Shown here: one piece after another, positions 56,001 through 64,000 of the stretch | How positions within the stretch are numbered: the stretch's first letter is position 1 | How the letters are laid out: the number at the start of each line of letters is the position of its first letter | Source of the DNA: Virgibacillus_N oceani_A | GTDB lineage: Bacteria > Bacillota > Bacilli > Bacillales > Amphibacillaceae | DNA length: 64,000 nucleotides | Assembly: GCA_041521345.1 (NCBI GenBank) | Contig: JBGOHB010000009.1 | Reading direction: 5' to 3' (one strand) | Translations under genes and position numbers: made by a program | Notes under the pieces: generated by a model | The model's database searches: none | Told to the model about the DNA's origin: nothing | What the model saw: the letters and a program-made list of their open reading frames with translations, nothing else

Positions 56001-56047
56001 TCCTTCACTTTTTGGCTGAATCTATGGTAAAATTGTTTAAAATCCAT
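53036..56047 (-). CDS. Class A penicillin-binding protein with FN3 domain and acidic tail
   Basis: 1003-residue bifunctional PBP1A-type enzyme. A short cytoplasmic start and one membrane helix (residues 29-56) are followed by the glycosyltransferase domain (ATEDEYFHEHEGI, GGSTLTQQLIKN) and the transpeptidase with STMK near residue 455, SYN in ASSYNIPA and KTGTS near 643. After that come a fibronectin type III domain (about 820-905, with ISWDRTTGQNIVGYRIYRAS) and a tail of roughly 95 residues made almost only of Asp, Glu, Asn and Gly. It polymerises and cross-links peptidoglycan outside the membrane. It is divergent from tyrS. Confidence 0.93.
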   Translation of the reverse strand: MDFKQFYHRFSQKVKEWWKTGKLQRSSRITYDVFWNVILFFLVVGFIGMFFAGGLGAGYFASLVKDEPVRPYEVMADDLYNYEETSMLYFADEIYIGNVQSDLFREETTLDEISPVLIDAVIATEDEYFHEHEGIVPSAIVRAMVQEVTNSDTRTGGSTLTQQLIKNQILTDEVSFERKAKEILLAMRLERFFEKDEILEAYLNIVPYGRNASGDNIAGIQTAAQGIFGMDADEVNLPQAAYLAGLPQSPSAYTPFTNQGELKDEDGIQPGINRMKSVLNRMLDSEYITRDEYDEAIEYDIAADFTEATESPIDSYPYLTYELQNRAKNILKIYLAEQDGYTEEDLEEDGDLDQEYDELARRDMRVGGYNIHSTIDKEIYDVMQKVVREYQYYGPDRTFTEEDPDTGEMVEKTDPLQTAAMLIENNTGKIISFVGGRDHNEDQQFNYATQATRPNGSTMKPFFYAASMEKGRIQPGTPIADYDRNYPNWPLSNYGGGHYGIVSARQALASSYNIPAAEIYLDMMDERPSEEYLEKMGITTLEPMDHENRALSIGAMSRGTYIEENINAFATFGNNGQFADGYMIEKITTEDGDLIYEHETETVDVYSPQTNYLTIDLMRSVISQGTGTHLSSQLRYGGVDWAGKTGTSDEYKDAWFVATNPNVTFGTWMGYDEPHSIYNTGSHLSYSNMNIQLWSELINAATDINSDLLAPSDRFTRPDGIVERSYCAISGMLPSELCEQAGLVKSDLFNAEHVPTEEDNSLISGNITMVDGNAVVAGPDTPGEFVEGDGLAFNPDFLERMGWNELNDLTQLYPRTETEKWEQISVSTSSTGASSSIEDTGSAPPAPSVSSSDVSISWDRTTGQNIVGYRIYRASESGESFSRVGSTSDTDYSTGSSGVYHVKAVNYFGRESSASNEITVGEENESDDNEGSNGNDDQDNENDEDNGNDENDNGNEGNGNGNGEDNNGNGNNGNNENDDEEDEDENDGDDEEEDQDEDDENDD

Positions 56048-56169
56048 GGAAAAAACCTCCTATAATAGCTATTTTATTATAGCATAGATAGGTTTATCAT
56101 GTATAAAAATTTTGGTTGAACCTTGCTTTTATTTCATGGATATGTTATGAATAGATAAATTAATAAATC

Positions 56170-56445
56170 AACCGATCTTGAAAAGTGAGGTTAAGCTGAG
56201 ATGGATGAAAGTAGTTATGCAAATCCCTGATTAAGAGAGCTGGCGGCAGGTGAAAGGCAGCCATATTTGCAGGCGAATTACGTATCCGGAGCATTCTTTT
56301 TGTGGTATATACGTACAAGAAAATGTATGTCCACATGAGACGGTGGCAACATCGTTAACAATCCGAAGTTGGCAATATATATTGCAACAAGGGTGGTACC
56401 GCGTGTAAACTCGTCCCTTTTTTTGATAGGGAGGGTTTTTTTATT
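56170..56445 (+). promoter_or_regulatory. Tyrosyl T-box riboswitch
   Basis: The T-box sequence AAGGGTGGTACCGCG lies at 56389-56403, followed by a terminator stem around TCCCT / AGGGA and GGGTTTTTTT. Upstream are the stem I features: AGAGAGCTGGCGGCAGG with GGTGAAAGGCAGCC, and GAATTACG at 56275-56282, whose TAC (56279-56281) is the likely tyrosine specifier. Uncharged tRNA-Tyr should favour the antiterminator and switch on tyrS. The left edge is approximate. Confidence 0.9.
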
Positions 56446-56480
56446 TAGGGAAAATATAATATTTTTGGAGTGTGAAGAGA

Positions 56481-57752
56481 TTGGACATTTTACAGGATTT
56501 AGAAAAACGGGGATTAATTCATCAGGTTACAGATCGAGAAGGCTTAGAAAAACACCTGGAACAAAATCAGGTGACGCTATATTGTGGTTTTGATCCTACA
56601 GCAGACAGCTTGCACATTGGCCATTTACTGCCGATAACAATGCTGAAAAGATTTCAAAAAGCAGGGCATAAGCCTATCGCCCTTGTGGGCGGAGGTACTG
56701 GCATGATTGGGGATCCAAGCGGCCGTACGACAGAACGAGCTTTAAATGAAAGTGAAGTTGTGCAGGGGTATACAGAGAAGATCCGTGGGCAGATTGCACG
56801 GCTGGTTGAGTCTGACGGAGATGAGAATCCGGTTGTTTCCCGTAATAACCATGACTGGCTTTCAAAGATGACTGTCATCGATTTCTTGAGAGATGCCGGT
56901 AAACATTTCGGAATTAACTATATGCTGGCAAAGGAGTCAGTATCGGCAAGGATCGAACAAGGGATTACGTATACCGAATTCAGTTATATGGTTTTACAGT
57001 CTATGGATTTTCTTAAATTATATGAACAAGAAGGTTGTACATTGCAAATTGGCGGAAGTGACCAGTGGGGCAACATCACTGCTGGAATGGAATATATCCG
57101 CCGCTCCAGAGAAAATCTGGATGAAGAAACGAACGTATTTGGTTTTACCGTGCCATTAATAACAAAAGCAGATGGAACGAAATTCGGAAAAACGGCAGGC
57201 GGAGCAGTGTGGCTTGATTCGGAGAAAACAAGTCCATACGAATTTTACCAATTCTGGCTGAACACCGATGATCGCGATGTTATTAAGTTTTTACGCTATT
57301 TTACATTTATTTCTGACCAGGAAATGCAGGAGTTGGAGACAGAAGTAAAAATCCAGCCGGAAAAACGTGCAGCACAAAAACGGCTGGCCGAAGAAATGAC
57401 AAAAGTAGTACACAGTGAGGAAGCTTTAGAACAGGCAAAGAAAATTTCTGCTTCCTTATTCAGTGGGGAGTTAAAAGAACTGTCTGCAAGTGAGATTGAA
57501 CAGGGCTTTAAAGATGTGCCATCCTATGAGACGGGGAAAGAGAACATTGGTTTAATTGAAATACTGGTTAATGCATCTATTTCCTCATCCAAAAGGCAGG
57601 CGAGAGAAGATATCTCCAATGGGGCTATATATATTAATGGAGAGCGTGTGCAGGACTTGAAATACAGCTTAGACGAGAAAGATCATATTGATGATAAATT
57701 TACGATTATTCGGCGGGGGAAGAAGAAGTATACATTGATTCGTTATAAATAG
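56481..57752 (+). CDS. tyrS: Tyrosyl-tRNA synthetase
   Basis: 423-residue class I synthetase that charges tRNA-Tyr. HIGH is at residues 45-48 (DSLHIGHLLP), the KMSKS equivalent is KFGKT and the C-terminal 80 residues are an S4 RNA-binding domain (SSKRQAREDISNGAIYINGE). I start at TTG 56481, 10 bases after GGAG at 56467-56470; a GTG at 56472 would be only 1 base from it. The length agrees with B. subtilis TyrS. Controlled by the T-box. Confidence 0.94.
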   Translation: MDILQDLEKRGLIHQVTDREGLEKHLEQNQVTLYCGFDPTADSLHIGHLLPITMLKRFQKAGHKPIALVGGGTGMIGDPSGRTTERALNESEVVQGYTEKIRGQIARLVESDGDENPVVSRNNHDWLSKMTVIDFLRDAGKHFGINYMLAKESVSARIEQGITYTEFSYMVLQSMDFLKLYEQEGCTLQIGGSDQWGNITAGMEYIRRSRENLDEETNVFGFTVPLITKADGTKFGKTAGGAVWLDSEKTSPYEFYQFWLNTDDRDVIKFLRYFTFISDQEMQELETEVKIQPEKRAAQKRLAEEMTKVVHSEEALEQAKKISASLFSGELKELSASEIEQGFKDVPSYETGKENIGLIEILVNASISSSKRQAREDISNGAIYINGERVQDLKYSLDEKDHIDDKFTIIRRGKKKYTLIRYK

Positions 57753-57761
57753 CCTGATAGA

Positions 57762-58176
57762 GAAGGTTGGGGCAAAAACCTGAGGAGACATTGAAAAGTC
57801 GAAAGCTCTACAATGGTAGCTCCGGAAATATACGTAGACTCCTGTGGGAGGTCGGCTAAATTCGGTCACGTCCTATGACCAACGCCAACACTCGCACATC
57901 CTGTGCTTGCTTTGGCATCAGTGAGACCCCGGAGTGCTTTGATAAGGAAGGCCGACTAAAACCGCCCTTTGCGGGCAACGTTGGCATACCCCTTGTCGGG
58001 GCAAGGAGGCTCACCAGCCGCCAAGCGGCAAAGAAGGCACGGTGATACGAACAAAGTGAGTTGAACCGATGTCGCACTTGTGCCCAGAGGGTGAAAGCGA
58101 AGTATATTTCCGGAGCGGGTCTAAAATTTAAGGATGTTCGGATTTTTGGATGCTAAAATGGTTCTATCTCAGCCTC
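57762..58176. repeat. Mosaic hairpin element B (415 bp)
   Basis: Ends GAAGGTTGGGGCAAAAACC and GTTCTATCTCAGCCTC pair imperfectly and match the ends of element A. The inner arms are GCTCCGGAAATATACGTAG at 57819 and GAAGTATATTTCCGGAGC at 58099. Between them, element A has about 60 bases but B has about 240, built of several small stems such as GGTCACGTCCTATGACC, GCCCTTTGCGGGC and CCCCTTGTCGGGG. The shared GAGGAGGCTCACCAGCCGCC-like segment remains as AAGGAGGCTCACCAGCCGCC. The element lies just after tyrS. Confidence 0.85.
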
Positions 58177-58279
58177 CTCTTTTAACTCAGTTTGTATTTT
58201 TAATTTAAGTCTGATGATTTCCTGTAGTATCTTGCTAGATCGGCATAAATCATTCAACCTAATTAAAAAAGAAAGGAAA

Positions 58280-59157
58280 ATGTGGATGCTGTACAAGCAA
58301 CGTAAGAAGTCTTATGAATTAGAAGCATTAGAGTACTTAGACAATCGCATGCATTTATCTAAGAAGGACAAGCAATATTATTTTAGTCTCAAGAAGGGTA
58401 TGAAGGAGAAATCCGGAACGGCTCCAATGTGAATGCTTTATATTAAACGACCTGCTCCTTAACTCCAATAACAATACCTTCCCAAATCGATTCACTCATT
58501 ATCACTACGGATACAATTTACCTTTTTGAAGTAAAAAATCATAATGGAGATTACTTTTATGATTCAGGCAAATTTTATAATAATAAATCGAATACTGAAA
58601 ATATAAATCCTTTACACCAGCTGAAAAGAAAGGAAACCTTACTTCATCAGCTGCTTCTCAAACTCGGGTACAATCTCCCTATTAACGGTTCAGTAATTTT
58701 TATCCATCCTGAATTTATATCAGCCACCCCTCACCAATCCCATTATTTACCCGATGCAGATTCATCAGTATTTAAAACAACTGAAAATTAACTAAGAGAC
58801 ATAAAATACTTGCAGAAAAGCTAAATTCCCTTCATATTCAACATACCAATTACGATAATTTGCCATCATACCAGTATGAAAAACTAAAAAAGGGGTTAAG
58901 TGTTTGAAATGCAACTCGTTTTCTAACCTTATGGAAGGCTCCAAATATGGATGAAAAATTGTGGTTATATAGAAAAAGTTGCAGATGAAGTCACTTGCAG
59001 TATTGAGGAGTTTAAACTTCTATTTCTGGATAATAAAATTACTACTTCTGCTATTCTTGACTGGTGCCAAGTAATACATTCTAGAAAGAGAATAAAAGGA
59101 GTACTGGACAAAAAATATAAAAGGATAGGAGAAAATCGCTGGATATACTACGGATAA
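58280..59157 (+). pseudogene. NERD-domain nuclease-related protein, decayed
   Basis: The start reads MWMLYKQRKKSYELEALEYL behind AAAGGAAAA, ending early at 58432. Around 58,474-58,791 a frame without a start codon gives QIDSLIITTDTIYLFEVKNH, the central NERD-domain signature, and continues through LLLKLGYNLPINGSVIFIHP. From 58951 a last piece has NCGYIEKVADEV and ends KRIGENRWIYYG. Together these are the start, middle and C-terminal zinc-finger-like end of a NERD protein broken by at least three frameshifts or stops. Confidence 0.8.
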
Positions 59158-59291
59158 AGAGAAGTAGAAACTTACCAATAAGCTAGATTCGTTTTCTAAC
59201 TATAAAGAGACACGTCATCGAAGTCAAATAGTGTTGAAAAGTCATCGAGGCTCTTAATCGATGGCGTTTTCATATGTATTTTCCAGAGGGA

Positions 59292-59327
59292 TAAACAAAA
59301 CCCCTCCAACTTATATTGGAAGGGGCT
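59292..59327 (-). terminator. Rho-independent terminator of rpsD
   Basis: Minus-strand stem CCCCTTCCAA / TTGGAGGGG (one unpaired base) with a 6-base loop and TTTTGTTT, just after the rpsD stop. Confidence 0.85.
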
Positions 59328-59337
59328 CTTAATCCTA

Positions 59338-59940
59338 TTAACGAGAGTAGAATTCAACAATAAGCGCTTCATTAATTTCTGCTGGCAATTCAGCGCGCTC
59401 AGGGTAACGATTGTACGTACCAGTTTTATTGTCTGCGTTAAAAGTGATGTATTCAGGAACAAAGCTGTTCACTTCGATTGCTTCCTCAATAGTATCAAGC
59501 TTTTGTGATCTTTCACGTAATCCGATTTCCTGTCCTGGTTGCACACGGTAGGATGGAATATCTACGCGGTGTCCATCTACAGTTACATGACCATGGTTCA
59601 CAAGCTGACGGGCTTGAGGGCGTGTACGTGCCAAGCCCATGCGGTAAACAAGGTTATCCAAACGGGATTCCAGTAGAATCATAAAGTTTTCACCATGGAT
59701 TCCTTTCATTTTACCAGCTGCATCAAACAGTGTGCGGAATTGACGTTCATTTAATCCATACATGAAACGGAGCTTTTGCTTTTCCTGCATTTGCGATCCG
59801 TATTCTGTTATTTTCTTGCGTTGTGTTGGTCCGTGCTGACCAGGAGCGTAAGGACGTTTGTCTAATTCCTTCCCAGTTCCTGTTAATGAAATGCCAAGGC
59901 GGCGAGATTTTTTCCAAACCGATCCAGTATAACGTGCCAT
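59338..59940 (-). CDS. rpsD: 30S ribosomal protein S4
   Basis: 200-residue primary 16S rRNA-binding protein. The N-terminus MARYTGSVWKKSRRLGISL, the S4 domain (SRLDNLVYRMGLARTRPQAR) and the C-terminal region are all normal. S4 starts 30S assembly and represses its own synthesis in Bacillus by binding its mRNA leader. ATG 59940 has AAGGAGGAAA just upstream; longer frames run into the leader and are rejected. Confidence 0.97.
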   Translation of the reverse strand: MARYTGSVWKKSRRLGISLTGTGKELDKRPYAPGQHGPTQRKKITEYGSQMQEKQKLRFMYGLNERQFRTLFDAAGKMKGIHGENFMILLESRLDNLVYRMGLARTRPQARQLVNHGHVTVDGHRVDIPSYRVQPGQEIGLRERSQKLDTIEEAIEVNSFVPEYITFNADNKTGTYNRYPERAELPAEINEALIVEFYSR

Positions 59941-60140
59941 AAGACATTTCCTCCTTTTTATTTTATTTGCATAAAATAAAAGTGCGTGATTTATCCACCT
60001 GTCCATTATGTTTTCATGTACCATCGCTCCAGCAGCTAAGAGTTACGCGATACACCTCGTGCAGTTTTCCGCTATTCAAGGAACAAAATGGGTGCAAATA
60101 GAAAAACACATAAGCTACTTTAATATTTTACACAACGAAT
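59941..60140 (-). promoter_or_regulatory. rpsD mRNA leader (candidate S4 autoregulatory RNA)
   Basis: About 190 bases lie between the predicted start of transcription and the ribosome site. They can form several stems, with a GC-rich stretch around 60,030-60,080 among AT-rich flanks. In Bacillus, S4 binds such a leader. I infer this from place and length, having no folding computation. Confidence 0.5.
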
Positions 60141-60169
60141 AGTATATAACGTTTATGCCAGTAAGTCAA
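60141..60169 (-). promoter_or_regulatory. Sigma-A promoter of rpsD
   Basis: On the minus strand, TTGACT (60169-60164) and TATACT (60146-60141) are separated by exactly 17 bases, a near-consensus vegetative promoter. Confidence 0.85.
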
Positions 60170-60176
60170 CCGCGAA

Positions 60177-60511
60177 TTGAAATTTCAATACGCATATTTA
60201 TGTAGTGGAGATGAAGTATTGAAAAAAGCGGCGGGACTTATTCGTTCCTTTTCGGAAGCAGTGGACTTTGCAGCAAGGTGGGGAGGGGAGGAATTAGCGC
60301 TTTATGCCCCGAATATTTCGGTTCACCAAGGTGTTCAAATTGCTGGACTTATTTTAAGAAATGTAAAGGAAAAAACAACGCCTTCGACCACGCTGTCTTC
60401 CGGGGTGTCATCCTGGGATCATACAATAGTATGACTCTGTCAGTGATTTATTTATTCGGGCGGACAGGGCAGTTATATGAGGCAAAAATGGCGAAAAAAA
60501 TAGTGTGGTGA
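60177..60511 (+). pseudogene. DgcP-like diguanylate cyclase, C-terminal remnant
   Basis: The stretch starts abruptly in SGDEVLKKAAGLIRSFSEA and has FAARWGGEELALYAPNIS, the GGDEF-domain active loop in its GGEEL form, then TTLSSGVSSWDH. A frame change follows near 60,430 (DSVSDLFIRADRA), and another near 60,475 (YEAKMAKK). Everything N-terminal to the domain's middle, and all GAF domains, are missing. B. subtilis has dgcP (ytrP) at this place between rpsD and ytsP. Confidence 0.85.
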
Positions 60512-60546
60512 AGAAGTGAGTAGCTTATCTTTTCCTGCTGCTCATT

Positions 60547-60594
60547 GAAAAGCCCCATACCCTTTCTAAAAAGAAGGGGCGGGGCTATTTTTTA
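60547..60594. terminator. Terminator between DgcP remnant and ytsP
   Basis: Outer stem AGCCCC / GGGGCT with an inner CCTTTCT / AGAAGGG stem; a T run follows on each strand, so it can work both ways. Confidence 0.8.
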
Positions 60595-60596
60595 AT

Positions 60597-61076
60597 TTAT
60601 AAGTTCTTCTCCAACTCACGGACAAATTTTTCAAGATATTCCTCATCCACCGCATCAAAGCGATCTTTGACCGGACTATCAATATCAAGTACACCGTAAA
60701 CATTCTCATTCTTTATGATAGGAATGACAATTTCCGATTGGCTTTTTGCATCACATGCGATATGCCCCGGAAAAGCGTGGACGTCTGCAATTCGCTGTGT
60801 CGCCCTTTCTTTCACGGCCGTGCCGCAGACTCCCTTGCCATAACCAATTCGAATACATGCAGGGAGTCCCTGGAATGGTCCCAGCACTAATTCATCTTCT
60901 TTCCAATGATAAAAGCCAACCCAGTTAATGTTGGACAAAAACTGATTCAAGAGTGCAGAAGCATTGGCAAGTATGGCCGTTTCATCTGATTCATCTTCAC
61001 TTAATGCTTTTAACTGGCTGATGACCAGCTCATAATCTTTTTCTTTGGAACCTGAATAAATTGTAGTTTGGAACAT
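60597..61076 (-). CDS. ytsP: Free methionine-(R)-sulfoxide reductase (GAF domain, YtsP)
   Basis: 159-residue GAF-fold protein of the fRMsr family, which reduces free Met-R-sulfoxide. The three family cysteines are present in LPACIRIGYGKGVCGTAV and HIACDAKSQSE, the latter with the substrate-binding Asp. The start is ATG 61076 behind GAGGGGA; the 5-codon longer frame begins inside the ribosome site. It faces the DgcP remnant and is divergent from refZ. Confidence 0.9.
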   Translation of the reverse strand: MFQTTIYSGSKEKDYELVISQLKALSEDESDETAILANASALLNQFLSNINWVGFYHWKEDELVLGPFQGLPACIRIGYGKGVCGTAVKERATQRIADVHAFPGHIACDAKSQSEIVIPIIKNENVYGVLDIDSPVKDRFDAVDEEYLEKFVRELEKNL

Positions 61077-61198
61077 ATAAATCCCCTCTTTCATTAAAAA
61101 TCAAGCAAATTTCGATAATACTAATAAATTTGTCGAGAAAAAAATGAAGGATTATTTGCTTCTTTGTCGTAATCTTGAAGTAAGGAGTTGAAAACATA

Positions 61199-61822
61199 GT
61201 GAAAACAAATCCATCAAAACAAAAAGTAATGGAAGCAGCATCCTCATTATTTTTCCAAAAAGGCTTTCATGGTACAAGCGTCCGTGATATTGCCGAAAAA
61301 GCTGCTGTGAATGTTTCCTTAATCAGTTATTATTTTAAAGGAAAGCAAGGCTTATTGGAATATGCTGTCACTAATTACTATGAAGAATACTTGAAAGTAA
61401 TGGAAGCTGAGCTGGAAAAAACGAAAAACTTAACAGCGCTCGACCGGATGAAAACATTAATTTCAACTATTATACAGTATAAACAAAGCAATCATCAATT
61501 TTCTTGTTTTGTTCACCGGGAGCTGTCCTTGGATTCCGTTTTTGTCAGGGAAATGGCAGTTACCTATCTGGCAAAGGAAAATCATTTTCTCCAGGAGACA
61601 TTTGATATCATGTTAAAAAACATGAAAATAAACACGGATGAAAAGCATTATTTATTTATGCAGCTGAAAGGTATGCTGATCACACCGTACATTATGCATA
61701 ATGAATGGAGAAATGAACGAATCGGGGATTATTCCGGAGAAATTTTCATGAAAAAATATGCTAAAACAATTCATCAGTGGCTAGATTTTATAACTGAAAA
61801 GGAAAAAGTAAACTTTAAATAA
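61199..61822 (+). CDS. refZ: TetR-family division regulator RefZ
   Basis: 207-residue TetR-type protein with the helix-turn-helix TSVRDIAEKAAVNVSLISYY followed by FKGKQGLLEYA. Its position between ytsP and ezrA matches B. subtilis RefZ (YttP), which helps to place the polar septum and capture the chromosome during sporulation. The start is GTG 61199, with AAGGAG about 11 bases upstream. I do not see its palindromic target site in this window. Confidence 0.88.
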   Translation: MKTNPSKQKVMEAASSLFFQKGFHGTSVRDIAEKAAVNVSLISYYFKGKQGLLEYAVTNYYEEYLKVMEAELEKTKNLTALDRMKTLISTIIQYKQSNHQFSCFVHRELSLDSVFVREMAVTYLAKENHFLQETFDIMLKNMKINTDEKHYLFMQLKGMLITPYIMHNEWRNERIGDYSGEIFMKKYAKTIHQWLDFITEKEKVNFK

Positions 61823-62133
61823 CTAAGGTGAAAATGACCTTTTAGTGATGTAAGAACTATATCTGGAAATGCGCTAAATGTTCTTCATGCCGAATACATT
61901 TGGGATTGCGCATTTATGTGTTTTAAACGATAAATATAGGCTTTTGCTCGGAGCTGGATGAAAAATCATGTCGTTTTATTAATTAATTTGTATATTTTTA
62001 GCCAAAAATGCATGTAACATGGTATTATTATTACAATACATCTAAGCAAAATATAAAAACGATAATAAATTTTAATTTTAATTATATATAAATCAATTAT
62101 CCTCTTTTAGGAAGGTGTTGGGGGAGGCATTTT
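61823..62133 (+). other. refZ-ezrA intergenic region
   Basis: 311 bases, strongly AT-rich in the right half. It must carry the ezrA promoter, but no pair of boxes is convincing. I see no gene, RNA or strong hairpin. Confidence 0.5.
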
Positions 62134-63828
62134 ATGGCATATATTATTGGAACGATTTTAGTTATTATTACATTGATTATCATTGGATTAATACTTAGAA
62201 AAAGAGTGTATGACGTGGTGGATCGCTGTGAAGCCTGGAAAATGGACATTATGGGAAGGAATATTGCTGCAGAACTTTCCCGAATTAAACAACTTAATTT
62301 ATCCGGGGAAACACAGGCGAAATTTGAGTCCTGGAAAGAACGCTGGGATCAGATTGTAACAAAAGAATTGCCTGATATGGAAGAGTACTTATTTGATGCA
62401 GAGGAAGCGGCAGACAGATACCGGTTTCGATCAGCCAGAAAGACGTTGAATGAAACAGAAAAAGTACTGGAATCCATTGAAGTCGATATTGAAAAAATAC
62501 TGAAAGAAGTAGACGGCTTGATGGATTCAGAGAAATCAGGCAGGAAAGAAGCAGAGGAAATTGATCCTGCCATCAGGGCACTCCGAAAAAAAATATCCCA
62601 GCAGCGTTACCAATATGGCAAGGCAGAAAGTTATTTTGACAATGAAATAGACCTGCTGGCAGAGAAACTCGCCGGATATAATGATGAAATTCAGTCCGGG
62701 AATTATTATCAGGCAAAAGAGTTGATTGATGAGCTCAAAGTAAGATTAACCGATTTGGAAGATCAGATGGAAGAATTTCCTGAGATTTACAAGAAGTGCA
62801 AGCAGGAATTGCCATCACAATTGGACGATTTACATGCCGGTTTAAAAGAGATGAAAGAAGATGGGTATCGCGTAGATCACCTTGCTTTTGAAAAGGAAAT
62901 ACGGACATATCAGGAAAAGTTTTCAAATAGTCTCGAAAAAATGGAAAAAGGGGATACATCACAGGCAAAGGAAATCATACCTGAAATAGAAGAAAGAATC
63001 CAAGAAATGTATCGTCTCCTGGAGAAAGAAGCCTTGGCCAAAAATTATTTGGAGAATCAAATTCCTGGCTATAAAAAAACCGTCACTAACATAGAGCATA
63101 TTTTTGATAATACAAGGTCTGAAGTTGAGGAGTTACAGAAGGCTTATTATATTGAAGATAGTGATTTGGAACGGTTTATGTCTCTGGATAAAGCTGTAAC
63201 AAGACTTAAGGCAGATATGGATATGCTTGACAATGAAATAGAGGATAAAGATGCTTCTCATTCAGAGCTGCGAGAAAAAATGGAACAAGGTTTTCAGCAA
63301 GTAGAGGAATTACAAGAAGCGCATAAAGTATTTAAATCCCGGATTGAAAACCTCAGAAAAGATGAAAGGGAAGCAAAAGCCAAATTAACAGAAATCCGGA
63401 ACAAATTGTATGATACACAGCGAAAATTAAAAAAAAGCAATATCCCGGGTGTACCTAATTTTATTTGGGATTCATTGGAGAATGCAACCTTCAAAAATCA
63501 CCAAGTTTTATCAGCATTGGAAAAGCAGCCATTGGATATGAATGAAGTCCAGCAAGCGCTTGGAGATGCAGAAAATGCAGTAAATCAAATGATTGACCAA
63601 GCAGATGTTATGCTTGACCAGGCTTATTTAACAGAACAGGTTATCCAGTATGCGAACAGGTATCGCAGCCAGTACCCGATGCTAGCTTCTAAATTAATGG
63701 AAGCTGAACGCTTATTCCGTTCCTATGAATATGAATTATCACTGGAGCATGCAGCAAAGGCTGTGGAAGAAATTGAACCGGGTGCACTAAAACGAATTGA
63801 AAAATTCCAGAAAGCGGCGATTAACTAA
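62134..63828 (+). CDS. ezrA: Septation ring regulator EzrA
   Basis: 564-residue protein that limits FtsZ ring assembly and helps divisome turnover. One N-terminal membrane helix (IIGTILVIITLIIIGLIL) is followed by spectrin-like coiled-coil repeats through most of its length. QYANRYRSQYP near residue 505 corresponds to the conserved QNR patch needed at mid-cell. The length agrees with B. subtilis EzrA (562). GGAGGC precedes the ATG. Confidence 0.95.
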   Translation: MAYIIGTILVIITLIIIGLILRKRVYDVVDRCEAWKMDIMGRNIAAELSRIKQLNLSGETQAKFESWKERWDQIVTKELPDMEEYLFDAEEAADRYRFRSARKTLNETEKVLESIEVDIEKILKEVDGLMDSEKSGRKEAEEIDPAIRALRKKISQQRYQYGKAESYFDNEIDLLAEKLAGYNDEIQSGNYYQAKELIDELKVRLTDLEDQMEEFPEIYKKCKQELPSQLDDLHAGLKEMKEDGYRVDHLAFEKEIRTYQEKFSNSLEKMEKGDTSQAKEIIPEIEERIQEMYRLLEKEALAKNYLENQIPGYKKTVTNIEHIFDNTRSEVEELQKAYYIEDSDLERFMSLDKAVTRLKADMDMLDNEIEDKDASHSELREKMEQGFQQVEELQEAHKVFKSRIENLRKDEREAKAKLTEIRNKLYDTQRKLKKSNIPGVPNFIWDSLENATFKNHQVLSALEKQPLDMNEVQQALGDAENAVNQMIDQADVMLDQAYLTEQVIQYANRYRSQYPMLASKLMEAERLFRSYEYELSLEHAAKAVEEIEPGALKRIEKFQKAAIN

Positions 63829-63851
63829 AACGATGCAACATAAAGTGAAAC

Positions 63852-63966
63852 TTCATTCAGTAGGGATTTTGTCCCCCCACTGAAACAACCATGGCTATGC
63901 TACGCATCGCCACCAACTACCATGAAAATGAATTTCTAAACGAAATAGAAGTATTCATTTAGAAAA
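63852..63966 (+). other. Two weak inverted repeats at the right end
   Basis: TTCAGTAGGGA / TCCCCCCACTGAA (63,855-63,884) can form a hairpin after ezrA, with a short T tract only in its loop. TTTCTAAA / TTTAGAAA pairs around 63,930-63,966. The stretch to the edge shows no gene start. Confidence 0.35.
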
Positions 63967-64000
63967 ATATGGAGATATAGTTAATAACAATACGACCAGA

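Overview
The window reads as the chromosome of a low-GC Bacillaceae bacterium. Most of it (about 18 kb to the right end) follows the 'yt' region of Bacillus subtilis: ytfP, ytgP, ytzG, ytlPQR, ytmP, trmB, ytnP, ytoP, ytoQ, ytpPQR, sftA, murC, ytxGH, aroA, ccpA, motPS, acuCBA, tyrS, rpsD, ytsP, refZ and ezrA. A Na+-type MotPS stator, a mevalonate-pathway HMG-CoA synthase and a very acidic wall-enzyme tail suggest a moderately halophilic genus such as Oceanobacillus, Virgibacillus or Lentibacillus. That placement is an inference from gene content, not a measured result.

Positions 1-9,230 are an accessory surface-glycan locus: a truncated ABC exporter, an AT-rich APH/choline-kinase-like protein, rfbA-rfbC-rfbB (dTDP-sugar synthesis, no rfbD), a SAF-domain oxidoreductase and two glycosyltransferases. 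A stray rfbA 3' remnant lies between rfbC and rfbB, and a decayed phosphoesterase gene (9,388-9,814) closes the block.

Positions 9,994-17,980 hold the most interesting system, a lasso-peptide (paeninodin-type) biosynthetic operon. It has a cyclase, a 52-residue precursor flanked by two hairpins, an HPr-kinase-like peptide kinase, a PqqD-like leader-binding protein (B1), a leader peptidase (B2) fused to a nucleotidyltransferase domain, an ABC exporter and a membrane-anchored phosphoesterase. The predicted 33-residue core has an Asn1-Asp9 ring, two cysteines and a C-terminal Ser suited to phosphorylation.

The conserved right-hand part carries normal housekeeping genes and several decayed ones: ytzG with a one-base poly-A frameshift, an FtsA-like ATPase with an internal deletion and frameshifts, a NERD-domain protein and a DgcP-like GGDEF remnant. 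It also has a probable type I toxin-antitoxin locus (27.1 kb), a tyrosyl T-box, an rpsD leader, an 8 x 52-bp tandem array of inverted-repeat units (49.6 kb) and two mosaic hairpin elements that share ends but differ in their middles (50.1 and 57.8 kb). I found no CRISPR array, tRNA, rRNA or intact insertion sequence.
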